A stretch of DNA of 64,000 nt, from contig JAEYZG010000033.1 of NCBI GenBank assembly GCA_023428135.1, positions 101,648-165,647 on the forward strand, in the 5' to 3' direction. A program made the position numbers and the translations under genes. Source of the stretch: Bacteroidota bacterium (GTDB taxonomy: Bacteria > Bacteroidota > Bacteroidia > Cytophagales > Cytophagaceae). Positions within the stretch are counted from its first letter, which is position 1; every line of letters begins with the position of its first letter. Positions 17,824-25,981 of this stretch are shown in pieces. The notes below the pieces were generated by a model. That model did not search any database and had not been told where the DNA came from. It saw nothing but the letters and a program-made list of their open reading frames with translations.

Positions 17824-18780
17824 ATGAATTACCGCAATATTTCTCTTTATACTTTAGTTATTTTCTTACTCCTCTCCAATTGCAATTCGAAAAAGGGATG
17901 CATTGACCCCCACTCTACGAGCTATGACCCGGAGGCTAAGATAGATGATGGCAGTTGTTCTTATCCATCTACATCAGGTAATATTTCAACAGTAAGGAAA
18001 CTGAAAAAGGAATTTGAGGAATTGTCCGGCCTTAAATATTATGATAAAAAATTATGGACCATCATTGATCCTGCAGGGGAAGACATGATCTACAGTATAA
18101 ATCTTGTCACAGGTGAACCAAAAGAAACAATCAAAATCTCCGGCATCAACAGCGTAAACTTTGAAGCACTTACATTAAGTGATACTCACTTTTTTATAGG
18201 AGATATAGGAAATAACAAAGGTAGCAGAAAAGACCTTGTTATTTACAAAGTTCCAATTCCCTCGCCTATTAACATTGAAAACACCTCTACAGCAGAAGAA
18301 ATTAAATTTTATTACCCAGAACAGAAAGACTTTAGAAATAACACCTCTACAAACTTTGATGCTGAAGCTATAATATATCAAAACGGACATGTCTATCTTT
18401 TCACTAAGAACAATGCAGATAGCAAGACAAGTTTATATGAAATACCTGCGATTCCCGGAAACCATGCTGCGCGTTTAAAAGGGATATTTGATGTACAAGG
18501 AAAAATAACGGATGCAGACATTAATTCAGACGGAACAAAAGTAATACTTACAGGTCACAATAAAGAGACTGAGGAAGTCTTTTGCTGGCTACTGAAAGAC
18601 TTTAAAGACACTGATTTCTTCACCGGCACCAAAACTAAAATACCACTCGGAAAATTAGATGAGGTAGGACAAGTAGAAGGTGTAACGTTTTTTAATGACA
18701 AAAATGTCTTTATTTCAAACGAAAAAAATAATGGAGTTTCTGCCAATATATATTTATTGGACATTAGTAAAATTCAATAA
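17824..18780 (+). CDS. Lipoprotein, probable beta-propeller (SdiA-regulated-like), unknown function
   Basis: A 318-residue lipoprotein: hydrophobic N-terminus with lipobox LLLSNC (Cys20). It continues with a short Cys-containing motif GCIDPHSTSYDPEAKIDDGS, which is common in Bacteroidota surface proteins and resembles a calcium-type repeat. The rest has repeated short beta segments (FEALTLSDTHFFIGDIGNN, FDAEAIIYQNGHVYLFTKNN) like proteins with an SdiA-regulated or esterase-like propeller. No catalytic residues can be named. Confidence 0.75.
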   Translation: MNYRNISLYTLVIFLLLSNCNSKKGCIDPHSTSYDPEAKIDDGSCSYPSTSGNISTVRKLKKEFEELSGLKYYDKKLWTIIDPAGEDMIYSINLVTGEPKETIKISGINSVNFEALTLSDTHFFIGDIGNNKGSRKDLVIYKVPIPSPINIENTSTAEEIKFYYPEQKDFRNNTSTNFDAEAIIYQNGHVYLFTKNNADSKTSLYEIPAIPGNHAARLKGIFDVQGKITDADINSDGTKVILTGHNKETEEVFCWLLKDFKDTDFFTGTKTKIPLGKLDEVGQVEGVTFFNDKNVFISNEKNNGVSANIYLLDISKIQ

Positions 18781-18814
18781 ACAGGCCGTTCTCCCTAAAT
18801 TAAAGGACTGTTTT
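18779..18814 (+). terminator. Probable terminator after the propeller lipoprotein
   Basis: AAACAGGCC (18779-18787) pairs with GGACTGTTT (18805-18813) with a single mismatch, followed by T residues. It begins within the stop codon of the preceding gene. Confidence 0.5.
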
Positions 18815-18887
18815 CATTATGGATTATTATTATCTGGCAAAACACAGAAGACCTACGGAAATATTTTAAAATAAAGGACTTACCTCA

Positions 18888-18948
18888 TCATGACCTTTGT
18901 TAAGAAATCGGGGCAATTAAAAAAATTGTCAAAAAAATCTGGTCATGA
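18888..18948. repeat. Nested inverted repeats upstream of the VTC/DUF4956 operon
   Basis: TCATGACC (18888-18895) is complementary to GGTCATGA (18941-18948). Between them GGCAATT and AATTGTC (18912-18930) can also pair with one G-T. The structure lies about 90 bases ahead of the first gene of the operon and could be an operator or an RNA leader fold; no evidence separates these. Confidence 0.35.
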
Positions 18949-19038
18949 AGCAGCGTTATATTATGAAATAAAGTCTTTACGTCAAATTTAAATATAATGG
19001 AAATTCAGCCATTGTATTGGTAAATATCAGTACCGTCA

Positions 19039-20112
19039 ATGAAGAAGAAGTTTTTATATTTTGGAATTGCAATAGCAATTGTCTTAGGAGTTATTTATTG
19101 TCCGTTTAAATTTACATATATCGTTTATGCAACGGGAAAAGTATTTCCAACATATGAATGGGTATTAGGCAGGACTTATGACGGGAGAATTACGGAAACC
19201 ATTAAGAATAATCAGCTTGGTGTTATCAGTTCCTATGCAGGCAAAGAGTTTCAAAGGGGTGATGTATTCGACTTTTATATTAATCCTGAGATAAACAATA
19301 AACAATTTGTTGAAAGAGGAGAAACCATCGGAATAATGAATTCGACCGAGCTAATGCGTCAGATCAATCAGTTGAGAGGAGAAAGAGACGTAGAAAAAGC
19401 TTTATTAAAAGTATATTCAACCGGGCAGAAAATTCAGACAATTAAAGAAGCCGAAACAAATTTAACGTTGGCCAAAGAAAGGTTTTCCATTCAGGACAAG
19501 TTGATTTCCAGACAAGCAGAGCTCTTCAAAGATTCATTGATCTCTCCCCAACAGTATGATATTGCGAAGAATGAATACGAAATGAGCAAAATTAATTTGG
19601 CACTTGCTGAAGCTCAGATAAAAACGCTGTCTACAGGAGAGAAACCTGAACAGATAAAATTTATCGCTGAAAAGATAGAAAATCTTAACAAACAGATAGC
19701 AGTCCTTGAATCCAGAAAAGAATCCTTACAGATAAAAGCTCCTTTCTCCGGATTATTACAAAGAAAAAAAGGAGGGCTAACGTCAGTAGAAGTACTTGCA
19801 AATGTTGTAGATACATCCACCTATATCATTGTTACACCTGTTAGAATTAAAGAGTTTAAAAATCTTGCCCTTGGCCAGAAATGTGTACTAAAACTTTTCA
19901 ATTCTGACTGTGAAATGGAAGCCACTGTTTGTCATATAGACAACGCTATCCAGATTATAGGAGGCAAACAGGCGATTTATGTTACTGCGAAAATTGACAA
20001 AAAATGTCCGGGAGTATATCCTGGAATATTTGCTCAGACCAACTTGCATTGTGGCCAACATACTATAATCGAATATTCCAAACTATTATTCCAAAGCTTA
20101 TTCTATAGATGA
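19039..20112 (+). CDS. HlyD-like membrane fusion/adaptor protein of the VTC operon
   Basis: A 357-residue protein with one N-terminal membrane anchor (residues 5-22), a first beta segment, a long coiled-coil hairpin (about 95-230; repeated ALLKVYSTGQ, LAEAQIKTLSTGEKPEQIK) and a lipoyl-like return segment (LQIKAPFSGLLQRKKGG). A beta-barrel follows (VVDTSTYIIVTPVRIKEF). This is the architecture of adaptors for ABC, MFS or RND exporters. No such transporter gene is nearby; instead the operon holds a VTC-domain protein, DUF4956 and a TolC-type channel. Its stop overlaps the start of the VTC gene by 4 bases. Confidence 0.85.
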   Translation: MKKKFLYFGIAIAIVLGVIYCPFKFTYIVYATGKVFPTYEWVLGRTYDGRITETIKNNQLGVISSYAGKEFQRGDVFDFYINPEINNKQFVERGETIGIMNSTELMRQINQLRGERDVEKALLKVYSTGQKIQTIKEAETNLTLAKERFSIQDKLISRQAELFKDSLISPQQYDIAKNEYEMSKINLALAEAQIKTLSTGEKPEQIKFIAEKIENLNKQIAVLESRKESLQIKAPFSGLLQRKKGGLTSVEVLANVVDTSTYIIVTPVRIKEFKNLALGQKCVLKLFNSDCEMEATVCHIDNAIQIIGGKQAIYVTAKIDKKCPGVYPGIFAQTNLHCGQHTIIEYSKLLFQSLFYR

Positions 20113-20891
20113 AACTCCGTTACGAAAGGAAGTACTTTGTGCCTAATGACCGGTTAGATGAATTAAGGACAAGGTTAATGCCATTTGTTTTTCCGGATGT
20201 TCATACCAAAGTTGGAGAATCCGGACTTAGCCAGTATACCGTTAGAAGTATTTATTATGATACTCCTTTCATGGAGTATTATTATGAAAAAAAAGAAGGG
20301 CTTGAATTCAGGAATAAATTCAGAATAAGAGGATATGACAATCAAAATGAAGACAGCATTGTTTTCCTTGAAATAAAAAGAAAGCTTAGCAACAGAATAG
20401 GAAAACACAGAGCGACCTTAAAATACAGCGACCTTAAATCTCTTCTGACCACCGGCAATACAAAAGATTATATTAACGGACCAAAGCTCCCTAAAGCTTT
20501 AAAAGATGCGGATAAATTTCTATTTTACTATTACTCCAAATCCTTAAAGCCTGTTAACCTTGTAACCTATGACAGAGAAGCCTTCCACGGAAAGTTTAAC
20601 GATGAGGTCAGAATTACTTTTGATAAAAATGTACGAACTTCAATATATCCAACTATTGACGAATTATATTCTGAAGACAGACTGAAGCTGATTACTCCCG
20701 GCTACTTTGTGCTTGAGATAAAGTATTACAACATTATGCCAATATGGGCCAGATCAATAGTAGAAGAATTCAGCCTTCAGCTTGAAGCAATATCAAAATA
20801 TTCTTCAGGGCTGGACATACATCATACAACCTATGGCACAATGAGGTTCTCCCCAATATCATTATCAAGAAATCCATTTTACAGATTATAA
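20109..20891 (+). CDS. VTC-domain protein (polyphosphate-polymerase-like)
   Basis: A 260-residue protein of the VTC superfamily, named for the catalytic domain of the yeast vacuolar transporter chaperone that makes polyphosphate from ATP. Visible tunnel-fold blocks are YERKYFV (residues 4-10), VRSIYYDTPF, KFRIRGYD, FLEIKRKLSNRIGKHR, TYDREAF and VLEIKYYN: the basic and acidic strand residues that line the triphosphate tunnel in this fold. No membrane segment. Bacterial VTC proteins are often next to DUF4956 proteins, as here. Polyphosphate synthesis is a family-level expectation, not shown by the sequence. It overlaps the adaptor gene by 4 bases and ends 3 bases before the DUF4956 gene. Confidence 0.88.
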   Translation: MKLRYERKYFVPNDRLDELRTRLMPFVFPDVHTKVGESGLSQYTVRSIYYDTPFMEYYYEKKEGLEFRNKFRIRGYDNQNEDSIVFLEIKRKLSNRIGKHRATLKYSDLKSLLTTGNTKDYINGPKLPKALKDADKFLFYYYSKSLKPVNLVTYDREAFHGKFNDEVRITFDKNVRTSIYPTIDELYSEDRLKLITPGYFVLEIKYYNIMPIWARSIVEEFSLQLEAISKYSSGLDIHHTTYGTMRFSPISLSRNPFYRL

Positions 20892-20894
20892 ATT

Positions 20895-21569
20895 ATGAAT
20901 GAAGAATTACAGGATATTTTTTTTTATGCTTTAACAATAAAAGATGTTATAGGTAGATTATTAGTAGCTCTCCTCTGCGGTGTAATAATTTCCATATTTT
21001 ACAGAATAACGTATAGAGGCTATAGTTACTCCTCTACATTTGTCAACTCAATTATATTACTTACCATGATTACAACTATTGTAATTATGGTAATTGGTAA
21101 TAATCTGGCAGCAGCTTTTGGACTTGTTGGCGCTATGTCTATTATTCGTTTCAGGACAGCCATCAAGGATACCATGGATATCATGTTTATATTTTTCTCC
21201 CTGGCAATTGGACTTGCATGTGGAGTAGACTTTGTTTCCGTAGCTATTATTGGAACGATAGTAATAGGATCCATTTATGTCCTGATTGTAAAATTTAACT
21301 TATCGGCTCCAAGAAAAAAGGACTACTTATTACAGCTTATAACAGTTGGTGAGGAAAGTGACGGCAAAGATTTAAATAAGATAATTACCAAGTACTGCAG
21401 AAAATATAAAGTAGTAAATGTAAAAGGACTGGGAGAAGAACGCTCTAACATGCTTGAGGTTTCCTATTACGTTAAGCTAAAAGATGAAAACAGCGGACAG
21501 AATTTCATTAAAGAAATTAAGGCTGTAGAAGAAGTTAAACATGCCAATTTATTTTTTGACGAGGAATAA
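20895..21569 (+). CDS. DUF4956 integral membrane protein
   Basis: A 224-residue protein with about four transmembrane helices in residues 15-130, including the family core GNNLAAAFGLVGAMSIIRFR followed by TAIKDTMDIMFIFFSLAIGL. A soluble C-terminal domain of about 90 residues follows. The family commonly accompanies VTC-domain proteins. In this operon it is the only multi-pass inner-membrane protein, so it is the best candidate for a membrane channel or anchor between VTC and the adaptor; that role is inferred. Start lies 3 bases after the VTC stop. Confidence 0.87.
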   Translation: MNEELQDIFFYALTIKDVIGRLLVALLCGVIISIFYRITYRGYSYSSTFVNSIILLTMITTIVIMVIGNNLAAAFGLVGAMSIIRFRTAIKDTMDIMFIFFSLAIGLACGVDFVSVAIIGTIVIGSIYVLIVKFNLSAPRKKDYLLQLITVGEESDGKDLNKIITKYCRKYKVVNVKGLGEERSNMLEVSYYVKLKDENSGQNFIKEIKAVEEVKHANLFFDEE

Positions 21570-21572
21570 AAG

Positions 21573-22922
21573 ATGAATAGGAAAAAAAAGATCCGGATAC
21601 AATTATGTGCCTCTACATGTCTTTTATATTTCATATCCATGTTTCCTTCAGTTGCTCAGGATGGAAGCCAGACATGGACGCTGGATCAGTGTATTGAATA
21701 TGCATTGAAGCACAATTTTACTATACAACAAACTATGCTGCAGAGTGATAAAGCAGCAGTCAATTTAAAATCTGCCAAAAACAATTACCTTCCTGAAATA
21801 GTAGGGAAAGGCAGAAATATATACAACTGGGGATTATTTGTTGACCCCGCCACCAACTTACTTACAACTCAAAGCAGTGAGATTTATACAGGATCAGTTG
21901 AAGGAGAATTAACCCTTTTTAACGGAGGTTATAATTATTATACATTAAAACAAAACAGAGACTTATTAAACGCTACCCTCACTGATAATAAGAAAGTAAG
22001 TAATGACATTACTCTGGCCATTATTTCAGCATATTATCAGGTTCTGTTTGCACAGGAACAAATAAAAATAACAACCGCCCAGAGAGATCAATCCAGGAGT
22101 CAATATGAATTAATAAAAGGAATGGTTGAGAAAGGCGTGCTTTCCAAAATCAATCTTCAGGAAGTCGAGTCTGAACTGGCACAAAGAGAGGCTTCTATAA
22201 CCATTGCAAATAGTAATACTCAACGTAGCCAGCTTGTTTTAAAACAACTTATGGCCTATAAAAATGGTAATCTTCATTTGCTAAATGAAGATAAAAACTC
22301 TATACCAGATTCTTTGCAAATTGAGCCCTATGAGCAAATTAAAGAAAAAGCCTGCACATTTCTTCCTGAAATAAAAAGCGCGCAGTACAGGCTTAATGCT
22401 CTTCAATACAGAAGCCAGGCGACCAATTCACTTCGTTTATTTACCTTCTCTGTATCCGGGGGAGTTATTACACGTAGCTCTAATCTTGTTCAGCTTGAAC
22501 AAAAGAAACAATTCAAGCAAAACCTTACTGAATATGTTTCATTCAATCTGGCTGTACCTATTTTCAGTAAATTTTTAAAGGTAAATGCATTGGCTTTATC
22601 CAAAATTGATGTTGATATACAGAAAAAAGAATTAGATAAAGTTAACCTTGAAGTAGAGCAAAGAATCCAGGGAGCTTATCTCGATCTTGTAACAGCACAT
22701 AATAACTTCAATGCTTTGAAAAAAAAAACAAAAGCATTTCAGACACAGTATAATTATGCTTCAAGAGCTTATTCATCAGGAATTATCAATTATATAGAGT
22801 ATAATTATGCTGCCAATATGCTTGTCACCTCTCAGCTTGAGCAATTGATTTCCGAATATGACTTCTATCTCAAAAGAAAAACACTGGAATTTTACGAAGG
22901 AAACGGACATTGTCAGCGATAA
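21573..22922 (+). CDS. TolC-family outer-membrane channel of the VTC operon
   Basis: A 449-residue outer-membrane efflux protein with signal peptide (cleavage near SVAQDG), the opening WTLDQCIEYALKHN, two long helical repeats and GIINYIEYNYAANM in the second. It starts 3 bases after DUF4956 and closes the operon. With the HlyD-like adaptor it could make a continuous periplasmic conduit. It is clearly different in sequence from the TolC paralog at 6024-7394, so the operon has its own dedicated channel. Confidence 0.92.
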   Translation: MNRKKKIRIQLCASTCLLYFISMFPSVAQDGSQTWTLDQCIEYALKHNFTIQQTMLQSDKAAVNLKSAKNNYLPEIVGKGRNIYNWGLFVDPATNLLTTQSSEIYTGSVEGELTLFNGGYNYYTLKQNRDLLNATLTDNKKVSNDITLAIISAYYQVLFAQEQIKITTAQRDQSRSQYELIKGMVEKGVLSKINLQEVESELAQREASITIANSNTQRSQLVLKQLMAYKNGNLHLLNEDKNSIPDSLQIEPYEQIKEKACTFLPEIKSAQYRLNALQYRSQATNSLRLFTFSVSGGVITRSSNLVQLEQKKQFKQNLTEYVSFNLAVPIFSKFLKVNALALSKIDVDIQKKELDKVNLEVEQRIQGAYLDLVTAHNNFNALKKKTKAFQTQYNYASRAYSSGIINYIEYNYAANMLVTSQLEQLISEYDFYLKRKTLEFYEGNGHCQR

Positions 22923-23248
22923 TGGCTAATAATAAGCATCACCTTGTCTATGACATAAAAAATATCTTTCATATCATTCCACTCGGAACAATATGCATAA
23001 AAACATACCATAATACATTCATTTTAATAAATAAAATACACCTCACTGGTTGCATATTGATCTTCTTATTACAAAAAGCAATTATGGAATTCAAACAATA
23101 AACAAGGACTTTATTTATTAAAAATAAAAAGCGGAAATAAAGAATATACCGAAAAGATCATCATAAACTGAGTTTTATTTTACAAAAGATTGCAAGACGA
23201 CTTTTTAAGTATCCTGCAATCTTTTTTGCATTGACCAAAAAAAATCAT
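22923..23248. other. Gene-poor gap with a terminator
   Basis: AT-rich stretch between the VTC operon and the convergent glycosyltransferase gene. A 63-codon frame at 22910-23101 overlaps the preceding gene, lacks a family and has unconvincing composition, so it is not called. The only clear structure is the hairpin described separately at 23184-23227. Confidence 0.6.
23184..23227. terminator. Rho-independent terminator
   Basis: AAAAGATTGCA (23184-23194) pairs perfectly with TGCAATCTTTT (23215-23225), followed by more T on the plus strand and with an A run ahead for the minus strand. It sits between convergent genes and may serve both. Confidence 0.8.
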
Positions 23249-24448
23249 TCAAATCACCTGAAGTAATTCCACTTTTGTTTCCGCCACTGCCCTTTCATAC
23301 ATACTCAAATACTGCTCTCCAATAAGGCCCCAGTCATATTCCTTTAAAAGCTTTTCTGCAACTTTTTTAGCATGCATTTGCACAGAATCTTTGCATTCTA
23401 TTAATTCTTCGATTTTATATGCAAGATCATCACTATTTCTAGATTGGAAAAACAAGCAATGTTTCTGATCTCTGAACATTTCTGTTATACAGGGAAGATC
23501 AGAAGAAATGAGCGGCACACCTGCAGCAACGGGTTCAAGAGCTGAATATGGCAAATACTCCAGTTCGCTGGGCATTACAAAGGCATTGCAGATTTTAAAC
23601 AATGTATTTCTTTGAACATCATTCACCCAATCCAATACTATAATATTACTGCCAAGTTTTTTAGTTCTATCATCTATCTTTTTAAGATAGCTATCCCATT
23701 TCAACTCCCAGCTAACATTTCTTCTTCCCGCAAGAATAAATTTAACATTACATCCCCTCTTCATCAATATCTTTGCTGCATCAAGAAAATATTCTATACC
23801 TTTTCCCTGAGCCCATCTTGACATGCATAGCACAATAAGTTCAGCACCTCTCACCTTAGCTTTTATTTTCTTTTTAAAGGCAGCATCTTCCTTCTCATAA
23901 TCAGCAGCACTGATTCCATTAGGAATAAAACTTACTGCCTTGTCGTAAAATATATTTCCATAAGCTGCACTAAGATTAACATAAGATGAATTATTCAGAA
24001 CGTGAATCATCTGTGCCTTCTCCAATAACATTTCTTCACAATTAATTGAAGAGACAGGATTCACTCTTATCCCCTTTTCAAATTTAGCAATACCATGAAT
24101 ACTGTATACTATTTTCTGCTCTGGCTCTTCCTGAACAACACGTGATATAATTTTATCAATTATCCAATGAGAATTGAAGACGTGTATCAGGTCATATTTT
24201 TCTTTTTTTATTAACTTAATACAGTTTGACACATATTGAGCAGGGTAACTAGCAATAAGTTTAGCCGCATTATTGGCATTACATCTGTAATGCTTTGCGG
24301 AAACCGATAAATATTTGGGACTATAGCCGAGATGAAACACATCCAAGTCCAAGGTTTTCCTGAGTTCGGAAGTAATCCCGTTTACCACCCTACCTACTCC
24401 TCCCAAAACATGTTCTCCAAATTCAAAGGTTATAAATAAAATTTTCAT
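23249..24448 (-). CDS. Glycosyltransferase family 4 (GT-B fold)
   Basis: A 399-residue glycosyltransferase. The N-terminal half begins MKILFITFEFGEHVLGGVGR, the Gly-rich loop typical of GT4/GT5 enzymes. The C-terminal half carries SRWAQGKGIEYFL (phosphate-binding Arg/Lys) and the EX7E motif in SELEYLPYSALEPVAAGVP. It would transfer a sugar from a nucleotide-sugar donor to an unknown acceptor. No polysaccharide cluster surrounds it; the neighbour upstream is a methyltransferase, so a small glycan-modification role is possible. Confidence 0.9.
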   Translation of the reverse strand: MKILFITFEFGEHVLGGVGRVVNGITSELRKTLDLDVFHLGYSPKYLSVSAKHYRCNANNAAKLIASYPAQYVSNCIKLIKKEKYDLIHVFNSHWIIDKIISRVVQEEPEQKIVYSIHGIAKFEKGIRVNPVSSINCEEMLLEKAQMIHVLNNSSYVNLSAAYGNIFYDKAVSFIPNGISAADYEKEDAAFKKKIKAKVRGAELIVLCMSRWAQGKGIEYFLDAAKILMKRGCNVKFILAGRRNVSWELKWDSYLKKIDDRTKKLGSNIIVLDWVNDVQRNTLFKICNAFVMPSELEYLPYSALEPVAAGVPLISSDLPCITEMFRDQKHCLFFQSRNSDDLAYKIEELIECKDSVQMHAKKVAEKLLKEYDWGLIGEQYLSMYERAVAETKVELLQVI

Positions 24449-24722
24449 AAATATTATAGCTAAGGGATTTAAAAAATTATGTTCCTTTACCTTGCTAAGA
24501 ATACATTAACAGCATACTCTCAGCAAACATTATCTAATTTTGTATGGAATCAATATCCGAGAAGGACTAAATCCTTTCAGATTACAAAAAGAACCGTTTT
24601 ATACTTGCAGTATTAACGTTTTAAAAATATAATGAATGAGCTTTATCAGAGCAGATACTCAAAATATGATGCGGTATTTCAGGTGCTTCCACCCTGATAG
24701 CTCAAACATTCCTCACACTAAA

Positions 24723-24881
24723 CTAAAGCTTACATTGAGAAGTACATCTAACGCTGGTGCATGTTGAGAAGACTTCTCTATTATTTATTTTCGAATTGTT
24801 TTTTATGACAGATTCCAACCTCATTTCCGTGAGCACTAGCGTTGCCATTTTATTTTGTTTAATCAGATAAGAACTATTCAT
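24723..24881 (-). CDS. Possible RiPP-like (lanthipeptide-like) precursor peptide
   Basis: A 52-residue frame starting ATG at 24881; a longer in-frame start at 24956 overlaps the methyltransferase stop. The N-terminal part has KQNKMATLVLTEMRLESV, loosely like the NK-x-TI-x-x-L leader motif of Bacteroidota class I lanthipeptides. The C-terminus ends STCTSVRCTSQCKL, with three Cys each preceded by Ser/Thr at short spacing, a ring-forming pattern. No GG cleavage site and no LanB, LanC or radical-SAM gene lies in the window, so modification would depend on distant genes. It may equally be a chance frame. Confidence 0.3.
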   Translation of the reverse strand: MNSSYLIKQNKMATLVLTEMRLESVIKNNSKINNREVFSTCTSVRCTSQCKL

Positions 24882-24948
24882 TATGATCAATCCTGCAACA
24901 AAAGAAACAGGAGATTGAATCGAATCAATGATCAGATAGTATAAAAGA

Positions 24949-25602
24949 CTATTCATCCTTTTGACCAATAAGATCAGCCATTACCTGAAACTTAGTATAT
25001 GACTTCATTGTATAAAACTCTTTAAAGTGTATCCAGTCTCTGTTATCCCATCCTACTCTTTGAAATACACCAAGATTTTCATCTTCCACCCTTATGTATT
25101 TAAAATCCGTTCTGTTCTTTTTCACAAAGCTTTCAACCATACAGGTACTTCTCATCCAGGTATCATGAAAAACTATAAAGCCCCCCATATCCAGCAAACG
25201 ATCTGCATAAAAAAAGTCAACGAAGATTCCATCAAACCTGTGATCTCCATCAATAAATATTAAATCAAAAGACCTTTGTTCATTCAGCAATTGAGGCAGT
25301 ACGATATGAGAAAAGTTTCGATGCAATTCAAGATTATACCCCAATCCCAGCTTTTCTATATTCTTAACTCCGATATTCTGGAATCTTTCCTGATAAGGAT
25401 CAATGGCTACATGCTGACTTTGCGATGCCGACATGATGTATGATCCTGATTTTCCATAAGCAAAACCTACTTCAAGAGTTCTCTTAAGACCATTTTCCTT
25501 AACTAGCCTGTACAATACCTCACCCTGGCTATCTGAGACTGATGTAACTTCGTCTTCTTTCGGTATCTCAATTGTATTTTTTATTCGGCTGAAAGCTTCC
25601 AT
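24949..25602 (-). CDS. SAM-dependent methyltransferase (Methyltransf_24-like)
   Basis: A 217-residue class I methyltransferase. SAM-binding motif I is LEVGFAYGKSGSYIM (about residues 39-53), followed by an acidic residue after strand 2 (VAIDPYQ), and FDLIFIDGDHRFDG then GGFIVFHDTWM with the His/Asp pair seen in the TylF/Methyltransf_24 group. These act on sugars or small metabolites. It is upstream of and on the same strand as the possible peptide gene and the glycosyltransferase, though about 500 bases separate it from the latter. Confidence 0.88.
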   Translation of the reverse strand: MEAFSRIKNTIEIPKEDEVTSVSDSQGEVLYRLVKENGLKRTLEVGFAYGKSGSYIMSASQSQHVAIDPYQERFQNIGVKNIEKLGLGYNLELHRNFSHIVLPQLLNEQRSFDLIFIDGDHRFDGIFVDFFYADRLLDMGGFIVFHDTWMRSTCMVESFVKKNRTDFKYIRVEDENLGVFQRVGWDNRDWIHFKEFYTMKSYTKFQVMADLIGQKDE

Positions 25603-25981
25603 AAATTTTATTTTTAATCAAGGTCTGTTAAAATATCAGGTATTAAGCCTTCAGGCTTCACTTCTATATAATGGATTCTTTTACATCCTTAACCTGAAAG
25701 CAATACTGAATTCATTTCACACTTTTGATTTTTTGAATGCTTATGCATTCAGAAAAGATATAGTTAGATACATCGGGGAGGATGTTTACCAAATATCGAC
25801 AGAAATTTCAGTTCAAGAAGAGGTAACTATTGAACGGTAAGTTTTAAATGATAACCGGTAAGTTTAGGTTTACAAATGGTCGTTTTACGGGCCAAAATCA
25901 TAGATCAACCCTCCATTTACACCAACAAATAGTGTTTAAACACTTATATAGACAATTCAAAAAAACAGCTAAAAAATATAT
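25603..25981. other. Intergenic region with hairpin and paired direct repeats
   Basis: A 379-base gap between the LytS-type kinase gene and the methyltransferase gene, both leftward. It holds a small palindrome TGAATGC-TTAT-GCATTCA (25734-25751) and two direct repeats described at 25835-25865. No TAnnTTTG box was found on the minus strand and no coding frame is convincing. Confidence 0.6.
25835..25865. promoter_or_regulatory. Paired direct repeats, candidate LytTR binding site
   Basis: CGGTAAGTTT occurs twice exactly, at 25835-25844 and 25856-25865, start-to-start 21 bases, i.e. two helical turns. Two direct repeats with about 21-base spacing are the normal layout for LytTR-domain dimers, and a LytTR regulator gene lies about 2.5 kb upstream. 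Binding is inferred; the natural target is the methyltransferase gene starting at 25602. Confidence 0.4.

Noticed and set aside
22910..23101. 63-codon plus-strand frame after the TolC gene
   Set aside because: It overlaps the preceding gene, has no family resemblance or signal, and its composition is that of AT-rich spacer.
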